64,000 nt of DNA from Agarophyton chilense (taxonomy: Eukaryota; Rhodophyta; Florideophyceae; Gracilariales; Gracilariaceae): positions 682,001 to 746,000 of the forward strand of contig JARGXX010000079.1 in NCBI GenBank assembly GCA_030374765.1, given 5' to 3'. The position numbers were made by a program, and so were the translations under genes. Below the pieces are notes generated by a model. The model did not search any database. It saw nothing but the letters and a program-made list of their open reading frames with translations, and was not told the DNA's origin. Below, in pieces: positions 30,140 through 38,942 of this stretch; positions within the stretch are counted from its first letter, which is position 1, and every line of letters begins with the position of its first letter.

Positions 30140-31053
30140 TCAAATAAGAGCGAAAACAAAGGCTCATAATCGACGCCCGGAACGCTAATCTTCAGTTTAT
30201 TGATCCACCAAAGATCGAGCTTCATAACCCAGGACATCAAGCGAGATTACACATCCCGGCAGGATGAACGCTTTATGTTGGAAAGTCAGATATGGACAAC
30301 CAATATCACTGAATGAAACTACCGAGGTGGATGAATACGTATTTTGGTTTGCCACCAATCGAAGTCGGACGGAAAAAATTATTCCCCGTTATTCTTTTAA
30401 TGCCACTGGGGTGGTCACACTCTGTCTTAGTGGCTCAGAAAATCCATTTACAAATCTTAGCTAGGGCTAAGCTTTCCATTGACGACTGCGTTGCTGATTC
30501 AATTTCCGTTTGCGAATATAAATTTGGAGCTTATGTGGATGATTTTTTTTCGTTTGGAACGAGCAATGACATGTCGGAAATAAATTTGCGGGCCGTAATA
30601 AAGGAGTCTGAGCGTAGCTCTTTGCCTTGGCAGACGATAAAAGTATCATGGCCTGCGGAAGAAGGGAGTGCAGAAGTCTTGGGCATTGAAGTCGGAAAAA
30701 AATGGCATATTGATGCCAAAGCGGGAAAAAGTGAGAACGCTGATAACAAGGACAGAAAACCTGTTGAAAAAAAGGTATGGAAGGTGCAAGAAGTACAAAG
30801 CATATAAGAAAAATGGGGGTGGTTTATGCTCTTAAGGAGGCCTATTCTTTCAGTTTTTGAAAGGATATATACCGTTACGTCCTCGACCAATGAATATGTT
30901 GGCGGCAATGTGGTGAGCCGGAAGGAGCTGGAATTCATTTTTAAAACTAGAACCGTTGATCCAGATTAATTATGTCTACGCCTTCCAACAAGACGATCAT
31001 TTGTACAGACGCAAGCTTAATTGGTGGAGTAGTTTATACCGAGCGCCAAGATC
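30140..31053 (+). pseudogene. reverse transcriptase - RNase H of element C
   Basis: Reading in one frame with stops, the blocks are IIDARNANLQFIDPP (fingers), SDMDNQYH then LPRWMNTYFGLPPI (palm motif A region), MPLGWSHSVLVAQ (motif B), AYVDDFFSFGTS (catalytic YVDD) and EVLGIEVGKKWHID. After a further frame change comes the RNase H start TIICTDASLIGGVVYTE with its first catalytic Asp. The longest intact piece is 30313-30807. Chromovirus B's LTR follows at 31054, so RNase H is cut. RT copies element RNA into DNA; RNase H removes the template. Confidence 0.7.
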
Positions 31054-31704
31054 TGTAGTATCCACTCTACGGAGAGAGTAGACACCTGCGACAGTGTTCG
31101 GGACTCCCGAATGGGTGCTTGCGGCTAAGGAGAGGGTGTGGTAGAGCAAAACACTAGCGAGCTAGAATGGGGGTTGTAAAGGCCCACTCACCAATGAGGG
31201 TGGTTGGTACTATAGAACGGACAACTACTTTTTGTAGCTTGTCCGGACTCCAGTTAAGGAATCCTGAACAAGGAACAAGTGAGTTCTGAACTCGTTTTTT
31301 GTCTTCTCTACTTTTGGAGTCGGCGCTCCCCTCTGTGTCTTGAGTACGGTGCACAGGGGGGAGCGCTGCACATAATAATATCTAGATATAAACTTGGTTA
31401 GCCGATTAACCCCTCTACAGTTCGGGATAACTAGCTCTAAATGGGCGTCTGCCTACGAAGGGTAGGCCTGAATGCCACGTGGCTCCCCACTATATGCGCC
31501 GTTGCCAATCCGGTATTTCCCTACAAAGGGTCAAATCGGATGCGCCGTGGCAGGCCAAGATCCCACGTGCAAAATTTCACCTCACGGATTACCTGCGGGG
31601 TGCCGCTACATAACTTCATCCTAGCCGTTGCACTCACTTATGAGTATCATCATACCTAGCCAAAAAACATTCCCATCTGTATTCCGACAGTGCAGAATAC
31701 TACA
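31054..31704 (-). repeat. 3' LTR of family B
   Basis: Matches 50165-50784 with scattered substitutions and small indels; both begin TGTA(G/A)TATCC and end TACTACA on the plus strand, giving TG...CA termini. The right side reads CATCCTTCTCG, which on the minus strand is a short purine-rich tract and could be the polypurine tract. Confidence 0.88.
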
Positions 31705-31827
31705 CATCCTTCTCGTTAAGCGCAAAGCACCGGCCACGCAATACGTCCTTATATACCGGAGCATGCATCGGTATTCCGAAACTTCCTCGTCTCCACGAAA
31801 GTAGCATCTGTTTCGACTTGATCGGCG

Positions 31828-33102
31828 ATGAACCCATACGCGCCGCACAACTCCAACAAGGGAGAAGTACACAAAGAGGGTCTTTACGCCAGCAGTGGCT
31901 TCAATTCGCAAGCTGCGGCGCTTTCGGCCTTCCGATCAATGCAGTCTTCTCGCGTGGGATTCCACTCCTTGCCCTTACAGCCTTCAGCTTCGGGTGTGAT
32001 GTCGACTGCGGCTTGTGTATCCTCCGCTGGGATCATTCGAGCGCCATCTCTTCGGTCTCAACGCAACGATCCACATCCCGCCGATTTGGTTGGACAAGAC
32101 CCTCTCGATGATGCTGACCTCTTCGCGCAGGCTCCCTGGTTTGACCCAGTCGCTCTTCGCGATGACGCGTTGATTAACCGATACATCTTCAGCGGCTACT
32201 TTCTCAATGGCATTTCGTATGCAGCTATTTGCAGCCACGACTGTTTTACTCACTGTGCTTTGCCAGATAACGCGATTGCTCGGTATACCAATGAATGTAT
32301 GGACGAAGCACGAATTCGGTTCACCAAGCTTAAATACCATCGTCTGCACTGGCTCATGAGCACGGTCGTTTTCAAAGGAAATTGGAATCTGGTTCTTTCG
32401 ATGGCTTGCACGAATGGCGAAGGATACTCGTACATCGAGACCTTATACGAAGTCGACGTCGACGAATGGCGCCGCTTACGCGATGTACGCAACGCGGCAC
32501 TCTGCTTTCGCCGGCCCTTGCTCCGTGCGGACTTCTGCTTCGTCCAAAAGAGAGACATTCCTTACTGGGATTATTCTCGTTGAGAACGATGTATGAGATC
32601 CCGCTTAGGGTACCTGTTTCCATACCAAATGATCGAAATTGATCGAATTAGGCGGAATGCTCGCGTCCGACTCTATGTCGCGGTGCCAGAACACTGGGCA
32701 GAGATCGAGAGCCCTGGTGGATGTACGGTGGAGCTTCTTCCTGCCATAACCTATATCGGTTCCGCTTTGATCAACGACCCGTTCTCGGGATACTTGACGG
32801 TCGTGTTCTCCGAGTTTATTGCCAAGATGGAAGCGTTTATCCTATGGGATGCATATGATACCTATCGGGTTTGGTACATATCGCCAACAGCTCGGAGATA
32901 TGCGAGACAACTGGATCTTTCCCTTGTGTTGAGGTCCCATGCCAATTATGACGAATTCCTACTCCTGGTAGACTTGATCGACAGTATCGACTGGAATGGG
33001 GTTCCATTGGAGCAATCAGCTAGAGGCACAAGGGTGCGCCATCGGGATCATTTGCCGGGACGCACAGATAATGCTGGAGATTTTGTTTGGTACAATCCCT
33101 GA
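31828..33102 (+). pseudogene. antisense ORF in chromovirus B, one internal TGA, unknown protein
   Basis: The frame runs 424 codons from Met 31828 to TGA 33100, interrupted by a single TGA at 32581-32583 (Tyr-Ser-Arg-stop-Glu-Arg-Cys). It starts 123 bases after the 3' LTR and points away from it, opposite to gag-pol. Residues 1-90 are Ser/Ala-rich; from about 90 the protein looks globular, with Trp/Tyr/Asp-rich segments (FDPVALRDDALINRYIFSGYF, LFPYQMIEIDRIRRNARVRL, YVAVPEHWAEIE). No family is recognised. Such a long open frame on the antisense strand of an otherwise wrecked element suggests a real gene. A further plus-strand exon-like piece lies beyond the A insertion at 41723-42130. Confidence 0.5.
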
Positions 33103-33196
33103 ACCAGCCAGACAATCACGTCTGATCAGGCTCATGATTTCGTGCGAATCCTAGGAAGTGCCCTCCAAATCAACGTACTGGATATGTGTACGAGTC
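33103..33196. other. element B sequence left of the A insertion
   Basis: Short stretch after the antisense stop; ends with the target-site copy gagtc at 33192-33196. Confidence 0.7.
33192..33196 (+). repeat. target-site duplication, left copy (GAGTC)
   Basis: Identical 5 bases recur at 41723-41727 right after the other LTR, as expected of LTR integrase. Confidence 0.93.
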
Positions 33197-33642
33197 TGTA
33201 ACGCAATAACTGTTGGGTCAGCGTACGGGTGTCGACCGGTGGTAGCGTGGTAGAGCGTGGCCTAAGGTTTGAATCCTTGACGGCGGCCCTCCCAGAATAC
33301 TTGGTGCAATGGGCTGGCGTTTACTGCGTAGTCCTACAGGTTGGAGCTACGGAAACGATGGCTTGAAGACCAAAGGGTGGAATTAATACACCAAAGGGGG
33401 TTATTTAGTATCCTTACGGTGCCTACCGTACTCTAAGGGGGAAGCGTCACTCGAGCCAAGTAAATAGTACTGGCGAGGCGCTGGGATCTCCCTGGCACTG
33501 TAATGCTAATCTATTACACTAACTAAAATAAATGAATAATCTACATGAGTCCACCTGAGGTCGAGACGTCCACGTGTCACCTGTAAGAGACCTCAGGGCC
33601 CGGCGGTGTACAGGGCTCAACCGTTATCATCGCTCCTTGACA
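33197..33642 (-). repeat. 3' LTR of family A copy 2
   Basis: Begins TGTAACGCAA and ends CTCCTTGACA on the plus strand. Pairs with 41278-41722. The tRNA-like segment is at 33241-33285 (B box reads GGTTTGAATCC). Confidence 0.95.
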
Positions 33643-33658
33643 TACCTCCCTCCTTAGG
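33643..33658 (-). other. polypurine tract of family A copy 2
   Basis: On the minus strand CCTAAGGAGGGAGGTA lies directly before the 3' LTR start. This is the expected site of plus-strand DNA priming. Confidence 0.8.
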
Positions 33659-34156
33659 ATTCGGCCGTCATGGCGAAGTCCGAATTGCCTCACACCTTCC
33701 TGGGGGTCTGGCTCTAACTGAACCTATGGGTGAACCTCCCATCTTGTCTTTGGGGTGACAACGTCGTGATCCTAAGCGTGCTAATGGCCTGGACATGAGC
33801 GGTGCCGTGCCCGACATGTCGGCGTCTTATGACTATCCCGGGAACTAGTTTCTCTCGTTACCAGTGGGTGCGACGGGGTGTCGCATCGCCACCATCCTCA
33901 GGGGTACCAGTGCGTAAGAGCTGACTCTTGGCGCCTGGTTGGCAACTACATCACCTAAGGTACTGTACGCGCATCGGAGGGGAGGTTCCTTGTTGCTTTT
34001 CCTATCCTTGGGTATTCCTTTGGCGACCCTACGCGCGTTGTCCGCCGTGAACCACGGTGCCCGCTTCGTCCATTCGGGGTCACGTCGGTCATCCTTCCCG
34101 ATTCGGTTTCATTCTCGTTCCTTCCCATCGCCGTATTCCTCAATTGGTCACGCGCA
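33643..34156. other. spacer between 3' LTR and antisense ORF of A
   Basis: A long plus-strand frame at 33939-34436 overlaps the next entry in another frame; its Ser/Arg/Leu-rich product does not look like a globular protein, so I favour the frame of the next entry. Confidence 0.4.
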
Positions 34157-34780
34157 ATGCTGCCATCGCCTTATAAGCCCGTTGGATATGGCACTCTCCC
34201 TCCGGACTTTGTCGCTTCCGTCGGTTTTTCTATTCATTTCCTGGGGGAACAGCCTGTGGGCAGCACCACCATGGCTTCGAACAACCAAGCGGAGAGCTCC
34301 TCGGAATACCAAGTGGCTTATGAGCGCCCCGGGTGCCGCTATGAAAAAACCATCGGACGAAATCGCGGGCAGTGAGTCATGCCCTTCTGCCGTCCTGTTG
34401 GTATTACGGTCTCGATGGACACTGCGACAGTTCTGAGAGAAGCTTGCTCCTGAGCGCGTCGCTCGGTGCGCTACGCCCCAGTTGTCCAACAGGGTCAATA
34501 TCAGAATACCGCCGTGGTCTATGTACTGCAGCAGAATGCCCACTTGATGTCCCAGAGGGTTACTGCCGACTTAGATGCCCGGTATGGTCCAAATGTGAGG
34601 GAGCGGGAGTCTTTCGATGGTGACAATAGTTCCTCAGGTGAATCTCCGCCGAAGAAGCGTGCTCGGCTCGCTGGGGCCTGTTCAGGTGGTCTTGTTGGTT
34701 CCTCGGGAAACCCTAGCCTCGGTTTCGCTCCTGCAGGTTCCAATGAGGACGACGGAGTTACTCCTGCGTCGCCCCCGTGA
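34157..34780 (+). pseudogene. antisense ORF in chromovirus A with nuclear localisation-like motif
   Basis: One plus-strand frame runs 208 codons from Met 34157 to TGA 34780 with two internal TGA codons (34373 and about 34451). It starts MLPSPYKPVGYGTLPPDF and has a polar Gln/Ser segment. A helical part with QYQNTAVVYVLQQNAHLMSQ follows, then an acidic/Ser patch and SPPKKRARLAG, a classical monopartite nuclear localisation pattern. An AATAAA follows at 34856-34861. A GTGAGT...CAG interval (34372-34481) could be an intron, but splicing it would shift the downstream frame, so I do not claim it. The product and function are unknown. Confidence 0.4.
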
Positions 34781-34855
34781 TTCCTGTTGGTGTTCCGAGC
34801 GCTTCCGCGAACCTCGAGGTCATGGTGAGGGCTGTTCTACCTCTGTTAGTTGTCA

Positions 34856-34861
34856 AATAAA
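34856..34861 (+). terminator. AATAAA polyadenylation-like signal for the antisense unit of A
   Basis: Lies 76 bases after the antisense stop, between it and the chromodomain end on the other strand. Confidence 0.4.
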
Positions 34862-34953
34862 TTAAATGATTGTGCTTTCCCAAGGTCGTTCTTGTATCTC
34901 AAACATGCGTGCCCGGGGGCGGCGTCCAATCTTGAAAGCGTCTCGGGTCTTCT

Positions 34954-35558
34954 TCAGGTGTCTCCGAAGGACTGACCTTGTTCCGTGATGCGGGAGCTAC
35001 GACGATCGGTCGTGTTCCGGCGAACAATCGTGTCGCGAGGCGGTTTGGGAGGCGTTTCGGGATTATTCGCGCCATTGGTTGCCCCCTCCTGAAGGCTTCG
35101 CTCCGTGTGGCTGACTCTGCGCCAATAGCGGGCGATAAAATTAGGCGGAATGGTTTGAGGCTCTTGCCAAGTGTCTTCCTCATGTGTGTAGCCGAACCAA
35201 AGGACGTGAGAGCGCATAGTTCCATCGTCTCCCCGACCGGCGGAACTTATGCGCTCAACCACATATTCCGGTTGGTATTCATTCTTCAGAAGGAGAGTGT
35301 GGTCCAGAGGTGCGAATTCATCGGAGTCGGTTGGAAGAAATGGGTCGCAGTTGTTGGCATTGACCATTGGGTCCGTGGGGCTAGTTGAGTTTGCGGGAAC
35401 TTCCTAAGGGGGTGTGGAGACTTGCGCGTCGACCTGAGGTAGTGGTGCTTGCGTTGGGTTAGGGGGCTGGGACTTTGGTGGTCCGCAGGAACTGGGAGCT
35501 CGGGTCACGCGGGTAATAGACACGGTGTCCTGTAGGCCGTCAATCAGTAACATGATGG
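34954..35558 (-). pseudogene. chromodomain tail of Pol, family A copy 2
   Basis: The piece 34954-35367 contains YVVERISS...HVLWFGYTHEEDTWQEP, a chromodomain with the expected Tyr and Trp cage positions, followed by IPPNFIARYWRR. Chromodomains at the integrase C-terminus steer chromovirus insertion to marked chromatin. Upstream is a Pro/Ser/Gln-rich linker. An in-frame stop after the integrase GPYKV motif separates it from the rest of Pol. Confidence 0.8.
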
Positions 35559-35562
35559 TGTG

Positions 35563-36273
35563 TTAATTGGCCTTTAGGACTTTGTATGGTCCCGTAGAGC
35601 GAAGTAAGAGCTTCCGTGTAGTGTCCTCGAGTTCCTCACTGTCCTTCGGTTGCCGGTCCAGGTAAATCAGGTCTCCTTTCCCAAAGGTCGGTGTGTTCCA
35701 AACAGCTTTGTCGAAATTGAACTTGTAGCGCCGCTCGGCTTTGGTTAGTACAGTACTGGCCGATTGGATCGTGGTGGTCCCATGTTTGGTACCTAAGGTA
35801 GCACAGACATGCGAGAAGAATTTGGATACAAACTGGCTGCCGTTATCGGTAAGGAGGTAGAGTGGCATGCCATATGGATATACCCAGTGGGACAAGAAGG
35901 CCGTGGCGACATCCGTGGCCGTTGTATTTCCTAGGGGTAGGGCTCGGGTAAGTTTGGTAAACCTATCAGGTGTAACCAAAACAAACTGTTACCCGTAGGA
36001 CGACTTAGGCAAAGGCCCAAGTATATCCATCGCGACAAATTCCATTGGACCTGCGGCGGGGAAGAGCTTCAGTTTGGCTTGATGGTTGGCGCAAGACCCT
36101 CGGATCTGTGCGCACAATGCACAGTTCCGTGCGGTTTGCCATAGGTCCTGCGCCATTACTGGCCAGTAGAAGAACTTCCTTAGGGTCTGGTACATTCGTC
36201 GGCCTCCAGGATGGCCACCCAAGCGGGGAAAATGGGTGAGGTATAGGAATCGCGCCCTTAGCAAATCGTTCAT
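35563..36273 (-). pseudogene. integrase of family A copy 2, catalytic core deleted
   Basis: The zinc-binding HHCC part lies at 35989-36273 (HFPRLGGHPGGRRMYQTLRK, later CALCAQ). The first catalytic Asp is in FVAMDILGPLPKS and the second in YLLTDNGSQFVSKFF. After GTKHGTTT the reading jumps directly to a segment that belongs far downstream (AERRYKFNFDKAVWNTP), so the third catalytic residue (Glu in the QVERFNRT-type motif) is absent. The GPYKV module ends the ORF. A stop separates the two catalytic Asp pieces. The enzyme cannot be active. Confidence 0.85.
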
Positions 36274-37159
36274 AGTCGAACAGGCATCCTGGGGTTCCTA
36301 CCAATTGGGCTGTTTCCTTGCAGGATTCGTCTTCGACCTGCGCCTGTAGAAGTTCCTCAATAGTTATAGAAAGCAGCTCTTTTTCCTCCGGGCTTATCGC
36401 ATTAACCTGAGGTCGTGCCGAATTGGGCGGTACTGTCTCCCAATCCAATAGGTATACTTCGTTCTTCTTTACCTCAGGATCCTCAGATTGCACCTTACCC
36501 AAAATGTCATCTGTTTCCGTGTAGTTCTGAGGTCCATCATCTGTAAAGGGGGTGAGAATTAGGTCTTCCAATAGGGTGTCATCAGTTCCGTCGGTGATTA
36601 TTCGCGACAGGGCATCTGCTGCCTGGTGCTTGATGCCTGGCCTGTAGGTTATCTCGTAGTCATATTCTGAAAGCCTTAGGCGCCACCTAGCGAGGCGACT
36701 CGTTGCATCGGTCATATTGAGTAGCCAGCGGAGTGAGTCATGGTCTGTCCTAATGGTAAACCTGGTTCCCTCAAGGTACGGACGGAGTGTCAATACGGAC
36801 CATACGAGGGCTAGACATTCCTTTTCGGTCGTACTGTAGTTTCGCTCCACGCTGGTGAGCGTTCTGCTCCAGTAGCCAACAAGTCGATAGTCCTCCGGTG
36901 ACTCCTGATCCTGTAGAAGTGCACAACCCACTTGGACATCAGACGCATCTGTGTCCAGGACGAAAAGCCTATTGGGCTTTGGGAAGGCCAATGTGGGTGG
37001 GTTCAACAATTTGTCCTTTAGGGTCTGAAATGCTTCGTACTGGTCGTCCGTAAGGGCTTCGAACTCCGAAGGTGTTCCTTTCTTCAGCATCGCGTTGAAA
37101 GGGGCTGAGATCTTGGCAAACCCTTGGACAAACCGTCTAGAAACGTTGCACAAGCCCAC
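36005..37159 (-). CDS. RNase H and integrase zinc domain, family A copy 2
   Basis: 384-residue open stretch: RT connection (LCNVSRRFVQGFAKISAPF), then RNase H with FVLDTDASDVQVGCALL (Asp), STTEKECLALVWS (Glu) and IRTDHDSLRWLL (Asp), then HQAADALSRI, which ends the RNase H module. The rest leads into the integrase. A frameshift near 36273 puts the HHCC motif into another frame. RNase H degrades the RNA strand during reverse transcription. Confidence 0.88.
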   Translation of the reverse strand: MGLCNVSRRFVQGFAKISAPFNAMLKKGTPSEFEALTDDQYEAFQTLKDKLLNPPTLAFPKPNRLFVLDTDASDVQVGCALLQDQESPEDYRLVGYWSRTLTSVERNYSTTEKECLALVWSVLTLRPYLEGTRFTIRTDHDSLRWLLNMTDATSRLARWRLRLSEYDYEITYRPGIKHQAADALSRIITDGTDDTLLEDLILTPFTDDGPQNYTETDDILGKVQSEDPEVKKNEVYLLDWETVPPNSARPQVNAISPEEKELLSITIEELLQAQVEDESCKETAQLVGTPGCLFDYERFAKGAIPIPHPFSPLGWPSWRPTNVPDPKEVLLLASNGAGPMANRTELCIVRTDPRVLRQPSSQTEALPRRRSNGICRDGYTWAFA

Positions 37160-37171
37160 GAAGGATCGTAG

Positions 37172-38302
37172 TTAGGTGTGGGTCCTAGGAGGCTTAGCCT
37201 GGCGAATCGAATTTGTGGTCCGTGTGGCCATCTTTAGCTTTCCTGGGAGGACGACGTGACCGAGATATTCTACCGAGGCCTGGTAGAAAGCGCATTTGCG
37301 GAGTTTCAGTGTTACTTCAGCGTCCTGTAGGATTGCTAGCACCTTCTTCACGTGGCGAAAGTGTTCCTTCACGGTCCGTTAGAAGATTATATTGTCATCC
37401 AAATAGACCAGGGCGAACTTCCATTTGACTCTGGACAGTATTATGTCCATTACCCGTTGGAACGTGGCTGGGGCATTCCTCAAACAAAAGAGCATGCGAG
37501 TAAATCTGAAAAGACCTTCATGGGTGGTAAAGGTTGTCAGCGCTCTCGTGTTTTCGGCCAAAGAGATTTGCCAATATCCCGAGTTAGCGTCCAGTGTGGA
37601 AAAAACGACAGCTTCGCCTAAGGAATCAAAACAGTCTTCCATGTGGGGTAGTGGGTATGAGTCCCTCTTGGTTACTGCGTTCAGCTTCCTGTAGTCGACA
37701 CAGAACCTGACGGAGCCACCTTTCTTCGCCACGAGAACAAGGAGACTTGCCTATTCGGACTGGTTTGGAGGCGCCGGCTCTATGACTTGAGCTTTGTGCT
37801 TCTTGTCCATCTGGTCGGCTACAATTTCCCTTCCGTTAAGGCCGGTACGGTATGGACGCTGGAACTGTGGTCTAGCATCATCCTGAAGGTCAATGCGGTG
37901 TGTAGTGCCTCTGATTGTGCCCAATCTACATGACCACATGGCCTGGTATTCCCTGAGGAGATCAAGTACCTGGGGCCTATAGGATTCGAATTCCGCGCCG
38001 ATGGCGACCGTCCCCTCCCAAGAGTCGACGTCTTCGTCGAAAGTTGGCGTCGCAAGTGTACCCATTTGGGCTTTCACAATGCCCACGGGCGCGGGTAGAG
38101 TGATTCCAATCACTGTAACTTTAGGTAACCACACGGGTTTATCTCGTAAGTTGCTGAATGTGACCAAAAAGGACCTGTTGGGGTGGATGTCTATTACTCC
38201 ATTGGCCATCAAGGTAAGGTGCTTCAGAACCGTTTTCGGGTGGTTCTCAATCGATACGAGACCTGAAGACTGGAAATGGACCGATACAGCGATTTGGGTC
38301 AT
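37172..38302 (-). pseudogene. reverse transcriptase of family A copy 2 (broken)
   Basis: Pieces 37751-38302, 37379-37732 and 37172-37372 follow each other. RFCVDYRKLNAVT, STLDANSGYWQISL and the YLDD box are present, but motif B reads LFCLRNAPATFQR where copy 1 has PFGLKNAPATFQR. A stop follows directly after YLDDNIIF. The TAA after Thr-His-Thr near 37170 is shared with copy 1. Confidence 0.88.
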
Positions 38303-38892
38303 CGGGGAATCGTTATGGCCTTTGAAAGGCGAACCTTATTGGACTTCGTGTTTTCGGAGACAACCGCTCGTTTGCGGTTAGCTTCTGGCCTTGGGGCGGA
38401 ACCAGTTATGGAGACGGAAGGTGCGCGGTAGAAAGCAAATTTCCTAAGGCCTGGATAAATGGCCTTAATGCATCGATCGATAAAGGAGGTCCCTAGGATT
38501 GCCTCAGCGCCCAAGTTAGGACATAAAAGCAACCATGTGCGGACTTCGAGTTGTCCTACCTGGAGGTAAAGTGGTACTATCCCTTTAATGTCGATTGGTC
38601 TACGTGATGCATCGGTACACCTTGGGGTTTTCCTTGTCTGAACGAAATCTTTCGAACCCAGTGCGAGTAGTTTAGGATGTACCAAGTTCGGACCAGCGCC
38701 TGTGTCCAATACAGCTGTGATCACTCGAGAGATGTTGGAACGAATTCCTACGTTTACTCGAACTTTATAGTTCTCTTTCCTGAGGATACAGACCGGGTCG
38801 TCACTGTCTTCCAATTGGCGGTCATCCTGAGTGGTCCATTGTGGGTGGTTCGTATTGGGAGGTGAGGAGCTCTTTGGCTCATGACCTTTCAA
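38299..38892 (-). CDS. retropepsin-like protease, family A copy 2
   Basis: 197-residue frame with AVLDTGAGPNLVHP (Asp-Thr-Gly) and AILGTSF. Equivalent to 1347-1958 in copy 1. It overlaps the next piece by four bases, so a frameshift separates it from RT. Confidence 0.88.
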   Translation of the reverse strand: MKGHEPKSSSPPNTNHPQWTTQDDRQLEDSDDPVCILRKENYKVRVNVGIRSNISRVITAVLDTGAGPNLVHPKLLALGSKDFVQTRKTPRCTDASRRPIDIKGIVPLYLQVGQLEVRTWLLLCPNLGAEAILGTSFIDRCIKAIYPGLRKFAFYRAPSVSITGSAPRPEANRKRAVVSENTKSNKVRLSKAITIPR

Positions 38893-38942
38893 TTGGTTGA
38901 GGCAAGGGCTTAAAGAGGGAGGATTTGCCTAGGGTCGTCCCT

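Larger units (their letters stand above)
28478..31053 (+). mobile_element. element C: decayed RT/RNase H retroelement, possibly DIRS/Ngaro-like
   Basis: A plus-strand retroelement remnant with many nonsense codons. It starts with a Lys/Ser-rich gag-like ORF (28478-28759) and ends in RNase H at the point where chromovirus B begins (31054). The RT signature (MPLGWSHSV, AYVDDFF) and the absence of an LTR matching either side speak for a lineage unlike A and B. The order of blocks and the WMNTYFGLPP segment resemble DIRS-group RTs. No tyrosine recombinase can be seen because the element is cut. Confidence 0.6.

Noticed and set aside
34372..34481. GTGAGT...CAG intron in the antisense ORF of A
   Set aside because: 110 nt; splicing would move the downstream part into a different frame than the one with the nuclear-localisation motif.
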